A DNA stretch of 64,000 bases from Hemileia vastatrix. Lineage: Eukaryota; Basidiomycota; Pucciniomycetes; Pucciniales; Zaghouaniaceae. Made by a program: the position numbers and the translations under genes. The notes under the pieces were generated by a model, which saw only the letters and a list, made by a program, of their open reading frames with translations, was not told where the DNA came from and made no database searches. The DNA lies in contig JASXTE010000017.1 of NCBI GenBank assembly GCA_030280995.1, positions 5,532,501 to 5,596,500 of the forward strand, in the 5' to 3' direction. This document shows, in pieces, positions 20,885-33,348 of the stretch (the stretch's first letter is position 1; every line of letters begins with the position of its first letter).

Positions 20885-23800
20885 GTAAATCTGAGAGGGA
20901 AGATAATACCTTTAGACCAGTAGAGGCTGGTAGTAGTAGACAAATCACTCATGTATCTAATCCTTTACTTTTAATTGCTACTTCAATGACTAACCCTGAT
21001 ATGGCTGTAATTGATGAAACTCTTGACCCTGAGTTGTATGAGAGTCTGGAAAGTTACTCTGTTTCCTTTTTGAGAAACACTCCAGATGCAGCAAAGATTA
21101 ATGATGAGTATTTGAGAGATATTATTGCAGGCAGAATCATATTATGAACAATATGCAATTAACTCAGAAGTTTAATGGTTTATTAACTGAGCAAGGGTAT
21201 CAATCATTAAGGAGTGAATTGCAGAAAGTCTCTGATGATTTGTTTAATTATAAAGCAACTCATGAAAAGAAGGTTGCTTTGTGGCAAAATATCAAAAATG
21301 ATTTGTCCAAATTAAAAGACACTGTATCTATCTGTTGTCAGGAACTGGAGATAGATAAGATGCATCTGAAGAGATTGAATGACCATTATTCATCTTTTCA
21401 AAATAAAAATCAGTTATCTTTTGCAACCATCAGTGAGAGTTTATCTAGTCTTCCAAGAATGAAAACAAGACTAACAACCATTGAAGAGAAATTAAACTCA
21501 TTTTTGAATGACCAAAAATATTCTGACAACTCTTTAAAGGAACATATAGTGCAGGATGCTCAAATATTACCTGTGGCTAGTTCATCTAAAGTAAAAATAG
21601 TTCCAGAGATACCTGTTGATACCACTGAGTTTCCATCAAAAATTGATGATGCACCAGGATCTTCAACAGAGGGATTGAAAAATGAGATTACAGCCCAATT
21701 GGAGAAGTTACAGCTGCTTCTTACTCAGAAACAAGCTAGTACTAAGGAAACTCCTTCAAATCAAAAGAATTGGCCAAAACTTGACCAATATCCAACATTT
21801 GATGGTGATTCTTCTTCTGATTGGCAACAATTTATTTGCAGAATTGATAACTTAAAAAACTCTTACAAACTCCCAGATGAGGAAGTTGTGTCTAAGTTAA
21901 TTTCTTTATTTACCAATGTAGCCCTAATGTGGTATGACTCTGTCCTCCTTGATGGGAATGATTACTCATGGGAAGATTGGAAGAAATTAATTAAAGCACA
22001 ATTTGGGGGCTCCAAGTTTAGGATGGCTCAACAAAGGCAGTATGAGGAAACTAAATATAGTTCTTCTACAGATAAACCTATTGAGTTCTTAATGAAACTT
22101 GTAAAAATCTTAAGAGCTATGGACCCAAAAATGGAGTTTGAGTTATGGAAGGACATGATCCTTTATAAATTGCCAATGTCTTTAAGAGACTTGATAGTGG
22201 CTAGGACTGAGTTCACCAGAGAACCTTCTTCTTTCATCAATACTTGTAATGAGATTCTTCTAAACAACAAGTATGATGCCAGCAGATTCATTCCTAGAAC
22301 CACTTGGGAGAAACCCTCCACTTACCAACAGAAACCTCTGGAAAAGGTTGGGAAGCCTTCTGCCCCTGTTGCACCTAAAAAGTATGCAACAAACACTTGC
22401 TTCAAGTGCAACAAACCTTGGCAGAAGGGCCATGTTTGTGACAAGAAGATAAATCTTGTAGAACAAACAGAGGAGCATGCTGATGACGCAGTAGCACTGG
22501 AGGATACTTCAAGTGAATGTGCCAGCAATATTTCATATGAATCTCAAAAAGAAATCTTGATGCTGGAAGAGGATTTCCATTATTTAAATACTATTGATAT
22601 TGATAATAATGCTTTATCTACAGTTGAAGATGCTGAGATCATAAAGAACATTGAGGATAGCTCAATTGTTATTGCCCCTCTCAAGGCACCAGTCTTGATC
22701 AATGGAACCAGCATTGAAGGTGTTCTGGATTCTGGAGCTGGAGGAAGTGTAGTATCTGAAAGAGCACTTGCTTCAGTGGATCAAGACTATAAATCAAAAC
22801 TAATGCATATCATTTCTGAAAATTGGAGAGGGTATGGCTCTGTTTTGTCCCCCATTGGTAAATACAAAGCCACAGTGTTTTTTAAATATAACCATGGTTT
22901 TGTAAGAGCTATTTGTGATTTTGTTGTCATGAAAAATGATAACTTAAGCAATTGGTTTATTGTAGGGAATGATATTTTAACCAATTATGGCATAAAATTG
23001 GATCCTTCAAACCAATGTTTCACAATGGGGATGAATGGGAAGAGAAAATTTAAGATTTATTCCTCCAAAAAATTATTGAAACCAGAATTGAACACATGTA
23101 ATTCTGTGGTTCAATATAAAGGAAGATCTACAAGAGAAATGCATGCCCTTATGTCTGAAATTGACAATGCCTCTTTTGGAGAACAACTTTCTGCTGAGGA
23201 TAAAGATTCCATCATTAACTTGATAAAGTCTTTTCCTATGGCCTTTGCTCATGGGTAACATGAACTGGGATTATTTAAAGAGGAAATAAAACTTTCATTG
23301 TCTTTTCCATTAACTGATATACCACCTAGTTTAAAAAAGAAGCCTTATCCTGCTTCTACCACAAAGAGAAAAGATATTGAAGACAATATCTCTACCCTTT
23401 TGAAAATGAATATTATTGAAAAGGTAGTTGAAACACCTACATATTGTGTTATCTCACCTGTCCTAATTTCTTATGAGAAAGATAAAGCCAGGTTATGTGG
23501 TGATTATAATGCGCTAAATACTTATACTGTTGATGATATCTACCCTTTACCTAGAATTAGCTCTATACATGCTACTTTACAGGGTGCTAAATATATCAGC
23601 TGTTTGGATGGTAACAAGGGATATCACCAGGTACCTGTTGAGAAAAATTCTCAGAATTTTCTGATGATTGCTACTCATATGGGTATTTATAAGTATATTA
23701 GGATGCCTTTTGGCCCTAAAAATGCCCCTTCAGTTTTTCAAAAAGTCATGGATAACACATTCCATCAAGAGATAATTGAAGGATGGCTGATGGTTTATAT

Positions 23801-26235
23801 TGATGATATCATTATATTCTCAAAAACATTTGAGGACCATCTTAACCACCTGTGTAAAGTGTTCCAGAAAATGGATGACTTAAATATGACACTTGCTTTG
23901 AAGAAATGTAAATTTGGTTTCCATTCTTTAAAAGTTCTTGGTCATGTTGTTTCAGGCTTACAGATATGTGTTGACCAAAACAAAGTGGCAGCCATACAAC
24001 AGGTGAAGGCTCCTACTACAGTTAGGGAGCTCCAGAGTTTTATTGGAATGTGTGGATACTATAGACAGTATATTAAAAATTTCCAAGTCATAGCTTTACC
24101 ACTTACCCAATTAACTAGAAAGGATTTTGCTTTTGTCTGGAATAGTGAAAGACAAAGAGCCTTTGACACTATGAAACACTGTTTGATGTCAGCACCAATT
24201 CTTGCTTTACCTGACTTTAATAAACCATTTGTTTTGTACACTGATGCAAGTTTCATTGGTCTTGGTGCTGCCCTCCACCAAAACAAGTGATAAATGATAA
24301 AGTTTCAGAAGTAGTAATTTTTTATATTTCAAGAACCTTGAGGAATAGTGAATTGAAATATGGTGCTACTCAATTTGAATGTTTAGCTGTAGTGTGGGCT
24401 CTAGAGAAGCTACATTATTACCTAGATGACCAGAAATTTGAACTTGTCACTGACTGCAGTGCAGTTAAATCCCTTTTAAACTTGAAAACACCTAACATAC
24501 ATATGTTCAGAGGCAGTTGGCTGTTCAAGAATACAGAGGAAGAATGACAATAATTCATAGGGCTGGTATTTTTCACTCAAATGTGGATATGTTATCAAGG
24601 TTACCTTTACCAAATGATGACTCTAATCCTGCTTATGATCCTGAAGATGAAATTATTCATATACATGGGATATATGTGGTTGATATGGAGGAAGAGCTAT
24701 TACAGCTTATTATGGATGCATATGATAGGGACACTGACTTGAAAAAGTTATGCACTATATTAAATGATCCAAAGAATACTTCAATACAAGCATTAATTAA
24801 AACACTTCCACCAAATTACCAGAAGGCTTTGGAAAAAGGTGAATTTTCTATAGATGAAGGATATCTATATTATAGGAGGAAGTTGAGTAATGTTATTGTT
24901 ATTCGTCCTTCTATGAGAGAAATCATCTTGAAAATTTGTCATGATGACATATTAGCTGGAAATTTTGATCTTGAAAAAACAATGATCAGAATTAAGAAAA
25001 CTGCTTGGTGGGTTAATATGTCTGAAGACACAAAATTATATGTTGAATCTTGTAATTCTTGCCAAAAATCCAAAAGATTGACTGGTAAAAGAGCAGGATT
25101 AATTCAACATATTGAACCTCCTGATGCACCATGGCAGATAATAAACATGGATTTTGTAACAGGATTACCTATTGCTGGTAAAGACAGTTATAACTCTTGT
25201 TGGGTTATTGTGGACAGATTCACAAAAATGTGTAAATTTATCCCTACCCACAAGGATGTTTCTACTAAAGAATCAGATTTCTTATTTTGGTCTCATATGT
25301 TTGATACTGCTGGTTTTCCTAAAGCCATAATCTATGACAGAGGCCCTAAATTTACTTCTGAATTTTGGATGTCTCTGATGGATGTTTGTGGTCGTGATCT
25401 TAAACTCTCTACTGCCCATCATCCACAGACTGATGGCTTAGCTGAAAGAATGATTCAGACTTTAGAGGACATGATAAGAAGGTATTGTGCCTTTGGCCTT
25501 GAGTATAAAGATAATGGCAGATTCACTCATGATTGGGTTACTTTACTTCCTGGGTTGGAATTTGCTTATAATAGCACTGTTCATTCTGTTACTCAAAGAA
25601 AGCCTTTTGAGCTCTGGCTTGGATATTTTCCAAATACTCCTGCCCGAATTCTCAATAACAAAATACCTAAATTGGATATACATCCTGGTGTAAATTCTTT
25701 TCTTCAAATGCAACAACTGTGCAGAAATCATGCTCAACAATGTATTGAAAAATCATTTGAATATGAGAAGAAGAGATGGGACAGATCCCATAAAGAATAC
25801 ACTTTTAAAAAGGGTGACGAAGTGTTGATTTCTACAGTCCACTTCAATTTACAAGGTAATAACAAATTAAAAGACCCATTTGTAGGTCTATTTTTTGTCA
25901 GAAGAATGATTGGAGATAATTCAGTTGAGGTTATTTTGTATTCTCTATATGACAGAAAACATCCTGTTTTTCCAATATCTCTTCTGAAACCTTACACATC
26001 CAATAGTGATTTATTTCCAAAGAGGATGGGAAGACCAAAGAAAACCCCAAATGAAATCACTGAAACAGCAGAAATTGAAAAAATTCTAAATGACAGAATA
26101 GTCACTTCTGAAAAAGGTACAGAATACTTATTGAGATTCATAAATTAATCATCTGAATATGATTATTGGATACCTGGGAAGGAGATATCTAATCTTCCTA
26201 CTATACTAAAAAAGTATAAAAAGAAAAAATCATAG
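20884..26235 (+). pseudogene. gag-pol: E2 Gag-Pol polyprotein (chromovirus), lightly broken
   Basis: 20884-21147 is an acidic segment in the -1 frame relative to ORF1. It ends in ATGA, where the main frame begins at ATG 21144. The main frame has coiled coils (to about 21700), a capsid-like domain from NWPKLDQYP (about 21768), zinc knuckle (22398-22439), protease LDSGA (22728), RT YIDD (23796-23807), RNase H YTDAS (about 24238), integrase zinc residues (about 24938-25070) and DDE residues at MDFV (about 25147), YDRGPKF (about 25332) and AERMIQ (about 25440), a G-L-F in place of GPF, and a chromodomain (about 26060-26220). Lesions: TAA 23256, 1-nt loss near 24280, 1-nt loss near 24513, TAA 26146. 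Most domains are otherwise intact. Confidence 0.92.
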
Positions 26236-26255
26236 CATTTTTTTATTGTTTTTTT

Positions 26256-26267
26256 AGAGTGAGGAAG
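26256..26267 (+). other. E2 polypurine tract
   Basis: AGAGTGAGGAAG directly before the 3' LTR, after a T run. Confidence 0.65.
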
Positions 26268-27064
26268 TGTCAGCCAGGCTACTAGACTTACCCGGTAAAA
26301 TAATTAATTATTTTACTGAGATGAAGCCACACCCCTTTTTCTTACTAACAATTAATTATTTACTTATGTATTACTTACAACTAACTAGTTAAGTATATTA
26401 AGTAGTATAAATAATTAATGTAAATAAATGTCCCATACATTTTTACTCCCTAACACTGTGCTCAATAGTATAGTTGATTGGGAATAAAAATTAATAATAA
26501 AATTATAATAACAAAAAACCTTAAGATTCTTATATTACTTCATTGAGAGATCTGGAATTCCGTGAAATTAGTATAATTAATTTAATTGTGATGTAATTAA
26601 TTGTGACAGTCCAAGGAACTCATTCTTTATTACTAATAAAATTGATGCCCTTGTTGATGTACCAATTAATTTATTTTCTTATGTCATATATATACTCCTT
26701 TTAGTCATCTTCTTTCTCACATTCTTACAGTAGATTGTGTGAATTCCGTGTCTTTTATTACCTCATGTTTTGCCTATAAAAGGCCCTCACTTTTGTGCTT
26801 TTCAGAACATTCATTCGTTACTTACTATTACAATTACAATAAAACAATTACTACTATTATTTCTATACTTTATAAAATTAGTATTTACATCAACGTATTT
26901 CTAATCTATAAAATATATTAATATTTAAAAGCACCTCTTATTATTTGAGTAATATAATCAGATTGATAAAGAAATACGTACTTTGTTTTAAGAGTCCATT
27001 TAATCCCTTAAAATCCTCGGTTAAACCTCGAAAAAATCTTCTAGACCAAAAGGACCCCTTGACA
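26268..27064 (+). repeat. E2 3' LTR
   Basis: 797 bp. One copy of the 22-bp palindrome. A roughly 15-bp duplication near 26590 is absent from the 5' LTR. Confidence 0.95.
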
Positions 27065-29328
27065 ATAATATTCTCATTATCAGAATTAGTTAAGAGAAAA
27101 ATTTAATTAATAGAAAAATAAGAAAAATATAAAAATTAAAAAATAGAGAAGTAAAAAGTTAAAAATTTAAATTTCAGAAGCATAAGGTCAAATGGAGCTT
27201 TAAATTTTTTTTAAGTCAGATAATAAATAGTCTCATATAAATTAAAGTTTTTCAGTAGATCAGTGAAAACATTATATTTATAAGTTCAAATAAATAAGTA
27301 ATATATTCAGTTTTTTATTTTATTATAATAGCCCAAGCTTACAGGTGATAGATAAATAGAAATTCTTAAATTTAAAAGTAATCATCTTCTCTAATTATTT
27401 TTAAAAAATAATCTAATAAATTAAATAACTACGTAATCATTCTTTGAATTATTTTATACTTTTTAAGGGGCTATAGTAAAGTGCAACAAATCTTTGCATT
27501 ATATACATCAAAACACATTACTGAATATCTCCAATAACTAGGATGGTAAAATATCAAAATAATTAAAAATGACCAAAGAGTCAGGAAAGTGCCCTCACTA
27601 ACCTAAAAATGTATAAATATGAATTAAAAGGTTTAATAATCTAAAAAAGTAAAAGGAAAGGCTAAATAATGGAATAAAATAAATAATCAAGGAATAATAT
27701 ATAGGAAAGGAAAAAGATCAGTAAGGGGATTATAAGAGAATAGATGTAATGAAAAGGAGACAGTTATCCAGTCATCTGAAAAATTATGGGGTTATAAAAA
27801 GACTTTCTAGAAAGTTCCTCCACATTTACAGAATTGTATGTAGTATTACATAAGTTGGTTAAAGTCTATGCTGAGATCCACTGAGTTTCACTCTAGTTGG
27901 CCAACTGTATTTTTGTCCTGTAGTGCATATGCAGTGTTTGTCTGGTCAGAACCTTTGATTAAATCACAAAAATTAGGTTAAAGACTTGAAATTATGCTAG
28001 GAAGTTTAAGTAAGTATCACCATTACTTCTTTTCACAGCTAATTTTCAAAATTGAAAAATGTGTAACATGCTAAATCTCAATAATAAAAATCATATTATG
28101 TTCAAAAATATGTATTAGGACTTTAAGAATAATCTTGAGCTTTTGTAGTATATAGCACATTATAATTTCTACTTTAGGTGGCCAATGATCTAGAATAAAA
28201 GTGAATGAATGTATAAAACATTAAAAAAGGTGGCTATACAAGTGGTTGAAGCAGGTCCTTGAGGAGTCTTATTCTTAAGTCTTCCTCAAACCACCACTTT
28301 TTACTTATCTCACAAATTCATCAACATTTTACTGCACAAAATCAAGTGGCACCTGCTAGCAGGTGCCTATCTCTATATTCAGTTTTGATTTAAGAGTAAA
28401 TTTGATTTGATGTTGCATGAGATAGTGTGCTCATTTCTCAGTGTGCAGTCTTTCTAGAAGAATTAAAGCTGAGCAGAATTTGAGTTTATTTGAAGATAGG
28501 GATTGAAACCTGCTATCAGGTGCCCATGTTTTTTTGCTGGTGTTTTAAGCAACAAAAAATCCTACTTTTTCACAGCATGAGAGAGTGGGCTCCTCACCCA
28601 CTGAGCCAAATACTCTGATTCCATTCTTGCCGTAAGGTCCTCCAAGATTCTACCTAAATAGTCTAACAATGAGACCCACTAATATTCCAACTCCTATCCA
28701 ATTTCAATGATTCAGCATCACAACATTCAAAGAAATTTCCAACTCTTTAGTTAACTCCTAAACTTTGTTAGATTTCTTCATTTTTTCCAGAATTTCTTAT
28801 CACCTTTATTTTCATAATTTAACAATATCCACCAGTAACTTTTAACATCTCCATCTTTCTTTTCCCATAATAAAATAAGTTCATTTTATGACATTTTAAT
28901 TTCCTAAAGCTAGTTGCACCATATCCATCAAATAATTAGTTGTCCATATGAGTGAGTACCAGTATGAGTACTGATGAACCAGTGATAAATTTAAAATGAC
29001 TGAATTGATTATACAAATAGATTAACATTCCCTTCTTAAAACCTTGGGGAAACAAACATTTAATTGATTTCCAGTTTATAGTCTTGGTGGACTACCCTTC
29101 TGCAAATCCCTACATAAATTGTCCACATAATTAATGAATTGTCAGTTTAAGGTCATGGGGGACCAAAGTGAGTTTATTTTTGTTTTTCTCCAGTTTATGG
29201 TCATGGTGGACCAAATATTTTATCAATTCCAATTGCCTACTGGTTTCCTTAAGCCCAAATTTCACCAAAATCCTTTTCTCTGTTTTCTTTTCTCCATATT
29301 GAAGTTAACTTTTACATCCTAAATACTG
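27065..29328. other. unassigned region with small palindromes
   Basis: No gene supported. It holds an imperfect hairpin at about 28254-28300 (TTGAGGA...TCCTCAA), a pair of CTAG-type palindromes (28348-28524, listed separately) and a three-times repeated motif of about 25 bp, CAGTTTA-(A/T)-(A/G)-GTC-TGG-GGAC-A, at about 29072, 29143 and 29193. Confidence 0.45.
28348..28524. mobile_element. possible MITE with palindromic ends
   Basis: A perfect 20-bp palindrome (28348-28367, GGCACCTGCTAGCAGGTGCC) and, 141 bp on, an inverted near-copy (28509-28524). The design resembles the 60083-60334 element, which has an 18-bp palindrome at each end. No target-site duplication identified. Confidence 0.3.
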
Positions 29329-30490
29329 AATTGCCAAGATAACTCCTTCCAACTTCACTGCTTCTAAATATCAAGCATGTGGAAACTTCTTCATCCATCA
29401 AGAGTTCACCTACACTTATAAACTGAAAAGACACACCTACAACAGAGCCTGTTTCAAATGTTTTGAAAATAAGAGAAAAATTTCTGACCTCAAATATGGC
29501 TCATTACAATTCACAGCCACCAGATTTGCTTCAAACTGTCATCCTTCTACTCCATCTCCTAAATTCTCTACCTCCAAAAACCCTTCTCCTTTTACACCTT
29601 CTGTCTTCTTGATCATTCCTTCTCACTCTGAATCTCTGGGTCCTCCTCCATCTGCTCTTTTTGCTGCTCTATTTATTCAATCAAGGCTCTCTTCAACCTT
29701 CAACAGAGCTCCTACTACTCCTAAAGATATTTTAAATCCATATAGATCTGTTCTGGATTTTTCTCCTTCTCCATATACTATCTCTCCACCACATATAACA
29801 GAGCCTATTTCTCCTCAGCCCAAATTCAGATGCCCCCATTGTCTTTCCTCTTTTACTTCATCAAAAAGACCCAGATCTCCTAGTCCTCAAGTTTTTCATT
29901 GTAAGAGAAGGCCAAGTCCAATAACTAAAGTTCCATATACTTATTCTCAACTTCCCAGCTCCCTAACCATTCTAAAACTTCTTGCCTATCACAAAATCAT
30001 AAACCCCTACTCTTCCCTAATTTAAGAAAACTTCTACCAATTCTGCCTTTGAAATTTGATCTGGACACCATTTATTCTAGTGCATTAAAATAATTTCTTC
30101 TTTCATTTTAAATTTGAATATCTGTGACATTTATTAATGATCTAATAAAGATTCTTCTGGATCTGTTTATTCTGAATCCACTTATTATATTCCAGATCCA
30201 GAAACATCTTCTGCCTCTGTAACATTCCATGAAGTTTCCCAACTACTTTATTCAATGTTCAAGGTTAGATTGGCCCATTATAAAAATTATACACCTAAAG
30301 ATCAAGCTGAAGTATATTCCAGGGAATAAGTCTTGAGATGTCATTTTAAAATGGCCACTTGATTGGAGCACCAACAAGATTATTAGCTTGAAGAAATCAA
30401 AAATTTCACTAGATTGTCTCCAAAAACTTTTACCATTCCATCTTTTTCAAGAGAGAAACTTCCATAGCTCTTATGGCTCCTTGATAAAAA
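29329..30490 (+). pseudogene. decayed gene with Cys/His-rich N-terminus
   Basis: A stop-free plus-strand frame at 29329-30025 (about 232 codons, no early ATG) begins with ITPSNFTASKYQACGNF and FTYTYKLKRH, then ACFKCFENK. This C...F...KLKRH...C-x2-C arrangement recalls a degenerate zinc finger. A serine/proline-rich region follows, with a second C-x2-C near 29833. A further protein-like stretch at about 30150-30490 in another frame (DPETSSASVTFHEV, SPKTFTIPSF) has TAA/TGA interruptions. Most likely a dead gene or retroelement protein interrupted on its 3' side by E3. No family assigned. Confidence 0.35.
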
Positions 30491-30648
30491 TTTAAAAAAA
30501 AGTTAAAAAAAACTACATAAAAATCATATATATCTACATTATTATTTTATTATTATTATTGTTGTTGTTGTTATTGTTATTTTATTGTTGTTAAATGGAA
30601 AATTATTGTAAAATCGAAATAAAATTTGTAAATAAATGCTTGTAATAG

Positions 30649-31963
30649 TTTCAGCCAGGCTATACCAGGAGCCCAGTAAATGTTATGTTAATTTACTGAA
30701 ACCAAAAGAGGGCGTAAAAATATGCACTGTATGTATATAAATTAATATTGTATTGCATAATAAAATTATATAAGTATCTTATTGAATATAAGTAAAATAA
30801 GGGTTATATTAATTTTATTGATATATAATTTAATTATACATTTAAATTAAGCATAATATATTTTATATTATATAAATTATGGCGCATTTTTATGTATTTA
30901 ATAGATATAAATTAATAATTAATTAATTATAAACATATATTATAATTATAAGTGTAAAATTAACTTATAATGTAATTAAATAAATTAAATAAATTTATAT
31001 ATTAAATAAAACGTTACATATCTTATTAAACAATAATTTTGGGCACTTTTTTGATTTAGAATTGTGTCATCAATTTATTTAACAAGTTAAAACATTTTAT
31101 TAAATAAATTATTAATGTTTTATTCTAAAAATTAGTAATTTTGTTATAATAAGTATTTTTTTTAACTTAAAATAATTGTTACAATAATAAAAGCAATTAA
31201 AATAATTAATTACTCATGTTTTATACTAAATTAATTAATTACACTATTTTTATGTGTTAAAATAAGTTCCTTTTTGTGTTTCACTTAAAATGGGTTTCTT
31301 TAAAAGAGTTATCAGACATGTTTTAAATTAAAATAATTATTTTATTCCATCTCAAACTTATTTAATTATCTCATAATTTTATTGTAAATGTTTGGGATTA
31401 ATTTGGGAAATTATAGGATCTTACTCATGTGTGTTAGCTCATTGTTTCATGGGTTCCCTTGCACTTACTAAAATTTTGTTGCATAATTATTTTTATTTTA
31501 TATTTTATTGTATATACATTACTGTGGCACTTCAGAGGGCACCTTGCCTATATAAGGGCCTTGGGTAACCCCCTTTAGCCTCATCACTAATTTTACTCAC
31601 ATTATTACATATTTTAAATATATAAACACATTATTTATTAATTTTTATTAGTATTACAATCATACTTTAAATATTAATCATGTAATTACAAGGTTGCCTT
31701 AAGTTTACTAGTAATAAATATTGTTAGCTGTGCAGAAACTTTGACTTACTTAAAATAAATATTTGTTTAATAAATTAAATCTCTCCATTGTGTTTTTTCC
31801 TCATAAAGTGTTAATGCATTTCTTAAATTCTCTCTCTTATTTTATTAAATTTAAAAAATTTTAGTTATTCCTTTTTCCCTTTTATACTTCCTTATTTCTA
31901 TTTCCTGCTATCCTTCTCTATTTTCTTCTCCTTATTATCCTTCTTCTAGATGACCTTCCGACA
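30649..31963 (+). repeat. E3 5' LTR
   Basis: 1315 bp, starts TTTCAGCCAGG and ends TTCCGACA. TATATAAGG at 31549-31557. A related solo LTR is at 57452-58577 on the minus strand. Confidence 0.9.
31549..31557 (+). promoter_or_regulatory. TATA box of E3 5' LTR
   Basis: TATATAAGG; the counterpart in the 3' LTR is TATATAAAGG at 43493-43502. Confidence 0.55.
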
Positions 31964-32663
31964 ATTGGAGGCCTTTTTAAATTATTCAACCTTTTTTGAC
32001 AAACGTCATAATGCATGGACCACCTAGCGCAAAAAAGCAAATTTTTGCCACAACCATGTTTCCAACTTGGGTTCAAACTTTTTGGTTTATAATATATTAA
32101 ATAATATATATTTTAAAGTGATTTCTCAATCACTATAGTAAGTTAACCTTTGCACCTCTCAATTATATTACTAAATTTTTATTGCAATAACAGTGATTTT
32201 GGCTTAATTGCTGAATCAATGAGTGCAAGTGATCTTTTTTTTATTATTATTAATTTTTCCTAGTTGACCATAATAGAGTTATACTCTTAGTCCTAGAAGA
32301 TCATTAAAGTTTTTAATAAATTATTAAATTAATTTTTATTGAAATTATTTTGATTTATTGGTTGACCAGAATAGTACTCAGTGCTTAGTCCCAATATTAC
32401 CAATATATTTTTTGGTTGACTTATTAATCCTTCTTGGTTGGTCCCATAAAAATTATTGTTATTTCTTAATAAAATAATTTGTAAGTACATATTTTTTATA
32501 TTACATTTTTGTTAATTAATTGATTTTTAAATAAAATTTAAATTTTTTATTTTTGTTAAAAAATCATTTGATTATTTTTTATTTTTAAAATACTAATTTG
32601 AATCATTAAAATCATTTTGATTTTTTGTTCACAGTTTTTATTTCCAGTAGTTTGGCTAACAGC
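31964..32663 (+). promoter_or_regulatory. E3 leader with PBS-like site
   Basis: ATTGGAGGCC follows the LTR, as in E2. A block homologous to the E2 leader (ACGTCATA...AAATTTTTGC) is at about 32000-32060. Three TTGAC...GTCC modules lie at 32260-32450. Pyrimidine-rich CAG sites stand just before the ORF1 ATG (TTTCCAG ends at 32647). Confidence 0.5.
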
Positions 32664-33294
32664 ATGGATATCCTTCATGTGGATGAAATTGAAGTGGATG
32701 TTGACAATGAATCTGTAGGTTCTTCTAAATTAACTTATTAGAATTCTTCAGCTGACAAACAATATTCTTACCCTTCAGGACATAGAAATGTCAGGAGAAG
32801 TGGCAAACCCCCCTTACCAAGCAACTCTGAAAGAAGCAAAACCTCAGATAAAACAGGAAAATCCTCTAAAGGGTATAATAATAAAAAAGATTGCTCTGAC
32901 AAAACAAATAAACAACCTTTGCAGTCACATAAATGAACTGAAGGCAGAAAGTATGAAATACAAGGCAAGAGTAGACACACTCTGGCAACAGATTCAGGAG
33001 CTATTAAATCACAAACAGGTTCAACATCCTCCTTTCCCAGCCTCTCAGCCTCAGCCTCAACCTCAGCCCCATCAGACACCCAGATCCTTCACTCAAAATA
33101 AAAGCACTCTGCAAGTGGAACAGTGGAAATGGGATTACTTGATGAACAATTACCAACAGAATGTTCAGCAGCCAGCAGCTCAACACCCTGGCCCATCCAG
33201 GACACCAACCTACCATCCATCTCCTCAGGCCAATCCTTATCAGGGAGGCAGAAGAAAGAAGGCACAGGGTAAATTTCCTCCCTTGCCATGGTAA
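32664..33294 (+). CDS. E3 ORF1: small coiled-coil/KWxWD protein, probably spliced, intact
   Basis: Proposed exons 32664-32714 (17 acidic codons, MDILHVDEIEVDVDNES) and 32779-33294, about 188 aa. Exon 2 starts DIEMSGEV, then KKIALTKQINNLCSHINELK and KYKARVDTLWQQI (coiled coil, aligning with E2), a QPQPQP linker, VEQWKWDYLMNNY, a proline-rich stretch, PYQGGRRKKAQGK and the end P-W-TAA. Without splicing, the upstream frame meets a TAG inside the putative intron and further stops, so in this element only the spliced reading gives a protein joined to the first exon. ORF1 is intact while the polyprotein is badly broken. Function unknown; basic tail and coiled coil suggest an RNA-associated structural protein (inference). 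Confidence 0.6.
32715..32778 (+). other. candidate intron 1 of E3 ORF1 (64 nt)
   Basis: Donor GTAGGT, branch-like CTGAC at 32752-32756, acceptor CCCTTCAG, phase 0. It contains an in-frame TAG. Confidence 0.55.
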
Positions 33295-33348
33295 TTAATT
33301 TGTTTGATAAACATGTTGGTATGTATAATAACAAATCTTCTTCCACAG
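33291..33348 (+). other. 58-nt GT...AG interval starting at the ORF1 stop (E3)
   Basis: Donor-like GTAATT overlaps TGG TAA; the acceptor TCTTCCACAG ends at 33348 and GTAA follows. A CCATGG places an ATG (33288) in the -1 frame across the stop. Confidence 0.35.

Larger units (their letters stand above)
18578..27064 (+). mobile_element. E2: complete Ty3/Gypsy chromovirus, few lesions
   Basis: An 8487-bp element with an 807-bp 5' LTR and a 797-bp 3' LTR, both starting TGTCAGCC and ending TTGACA. Flanks are GTAAT and ATAAT, a 5-bp duplication with one mismatch. It is related to E1 and E3 at the protein level along the whole polyprotein. It has only a few disabling lesions (listed under its genes). 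The LTRs differ by two indels and, by eye, about 23 substitutions. Confidence 0.95.
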
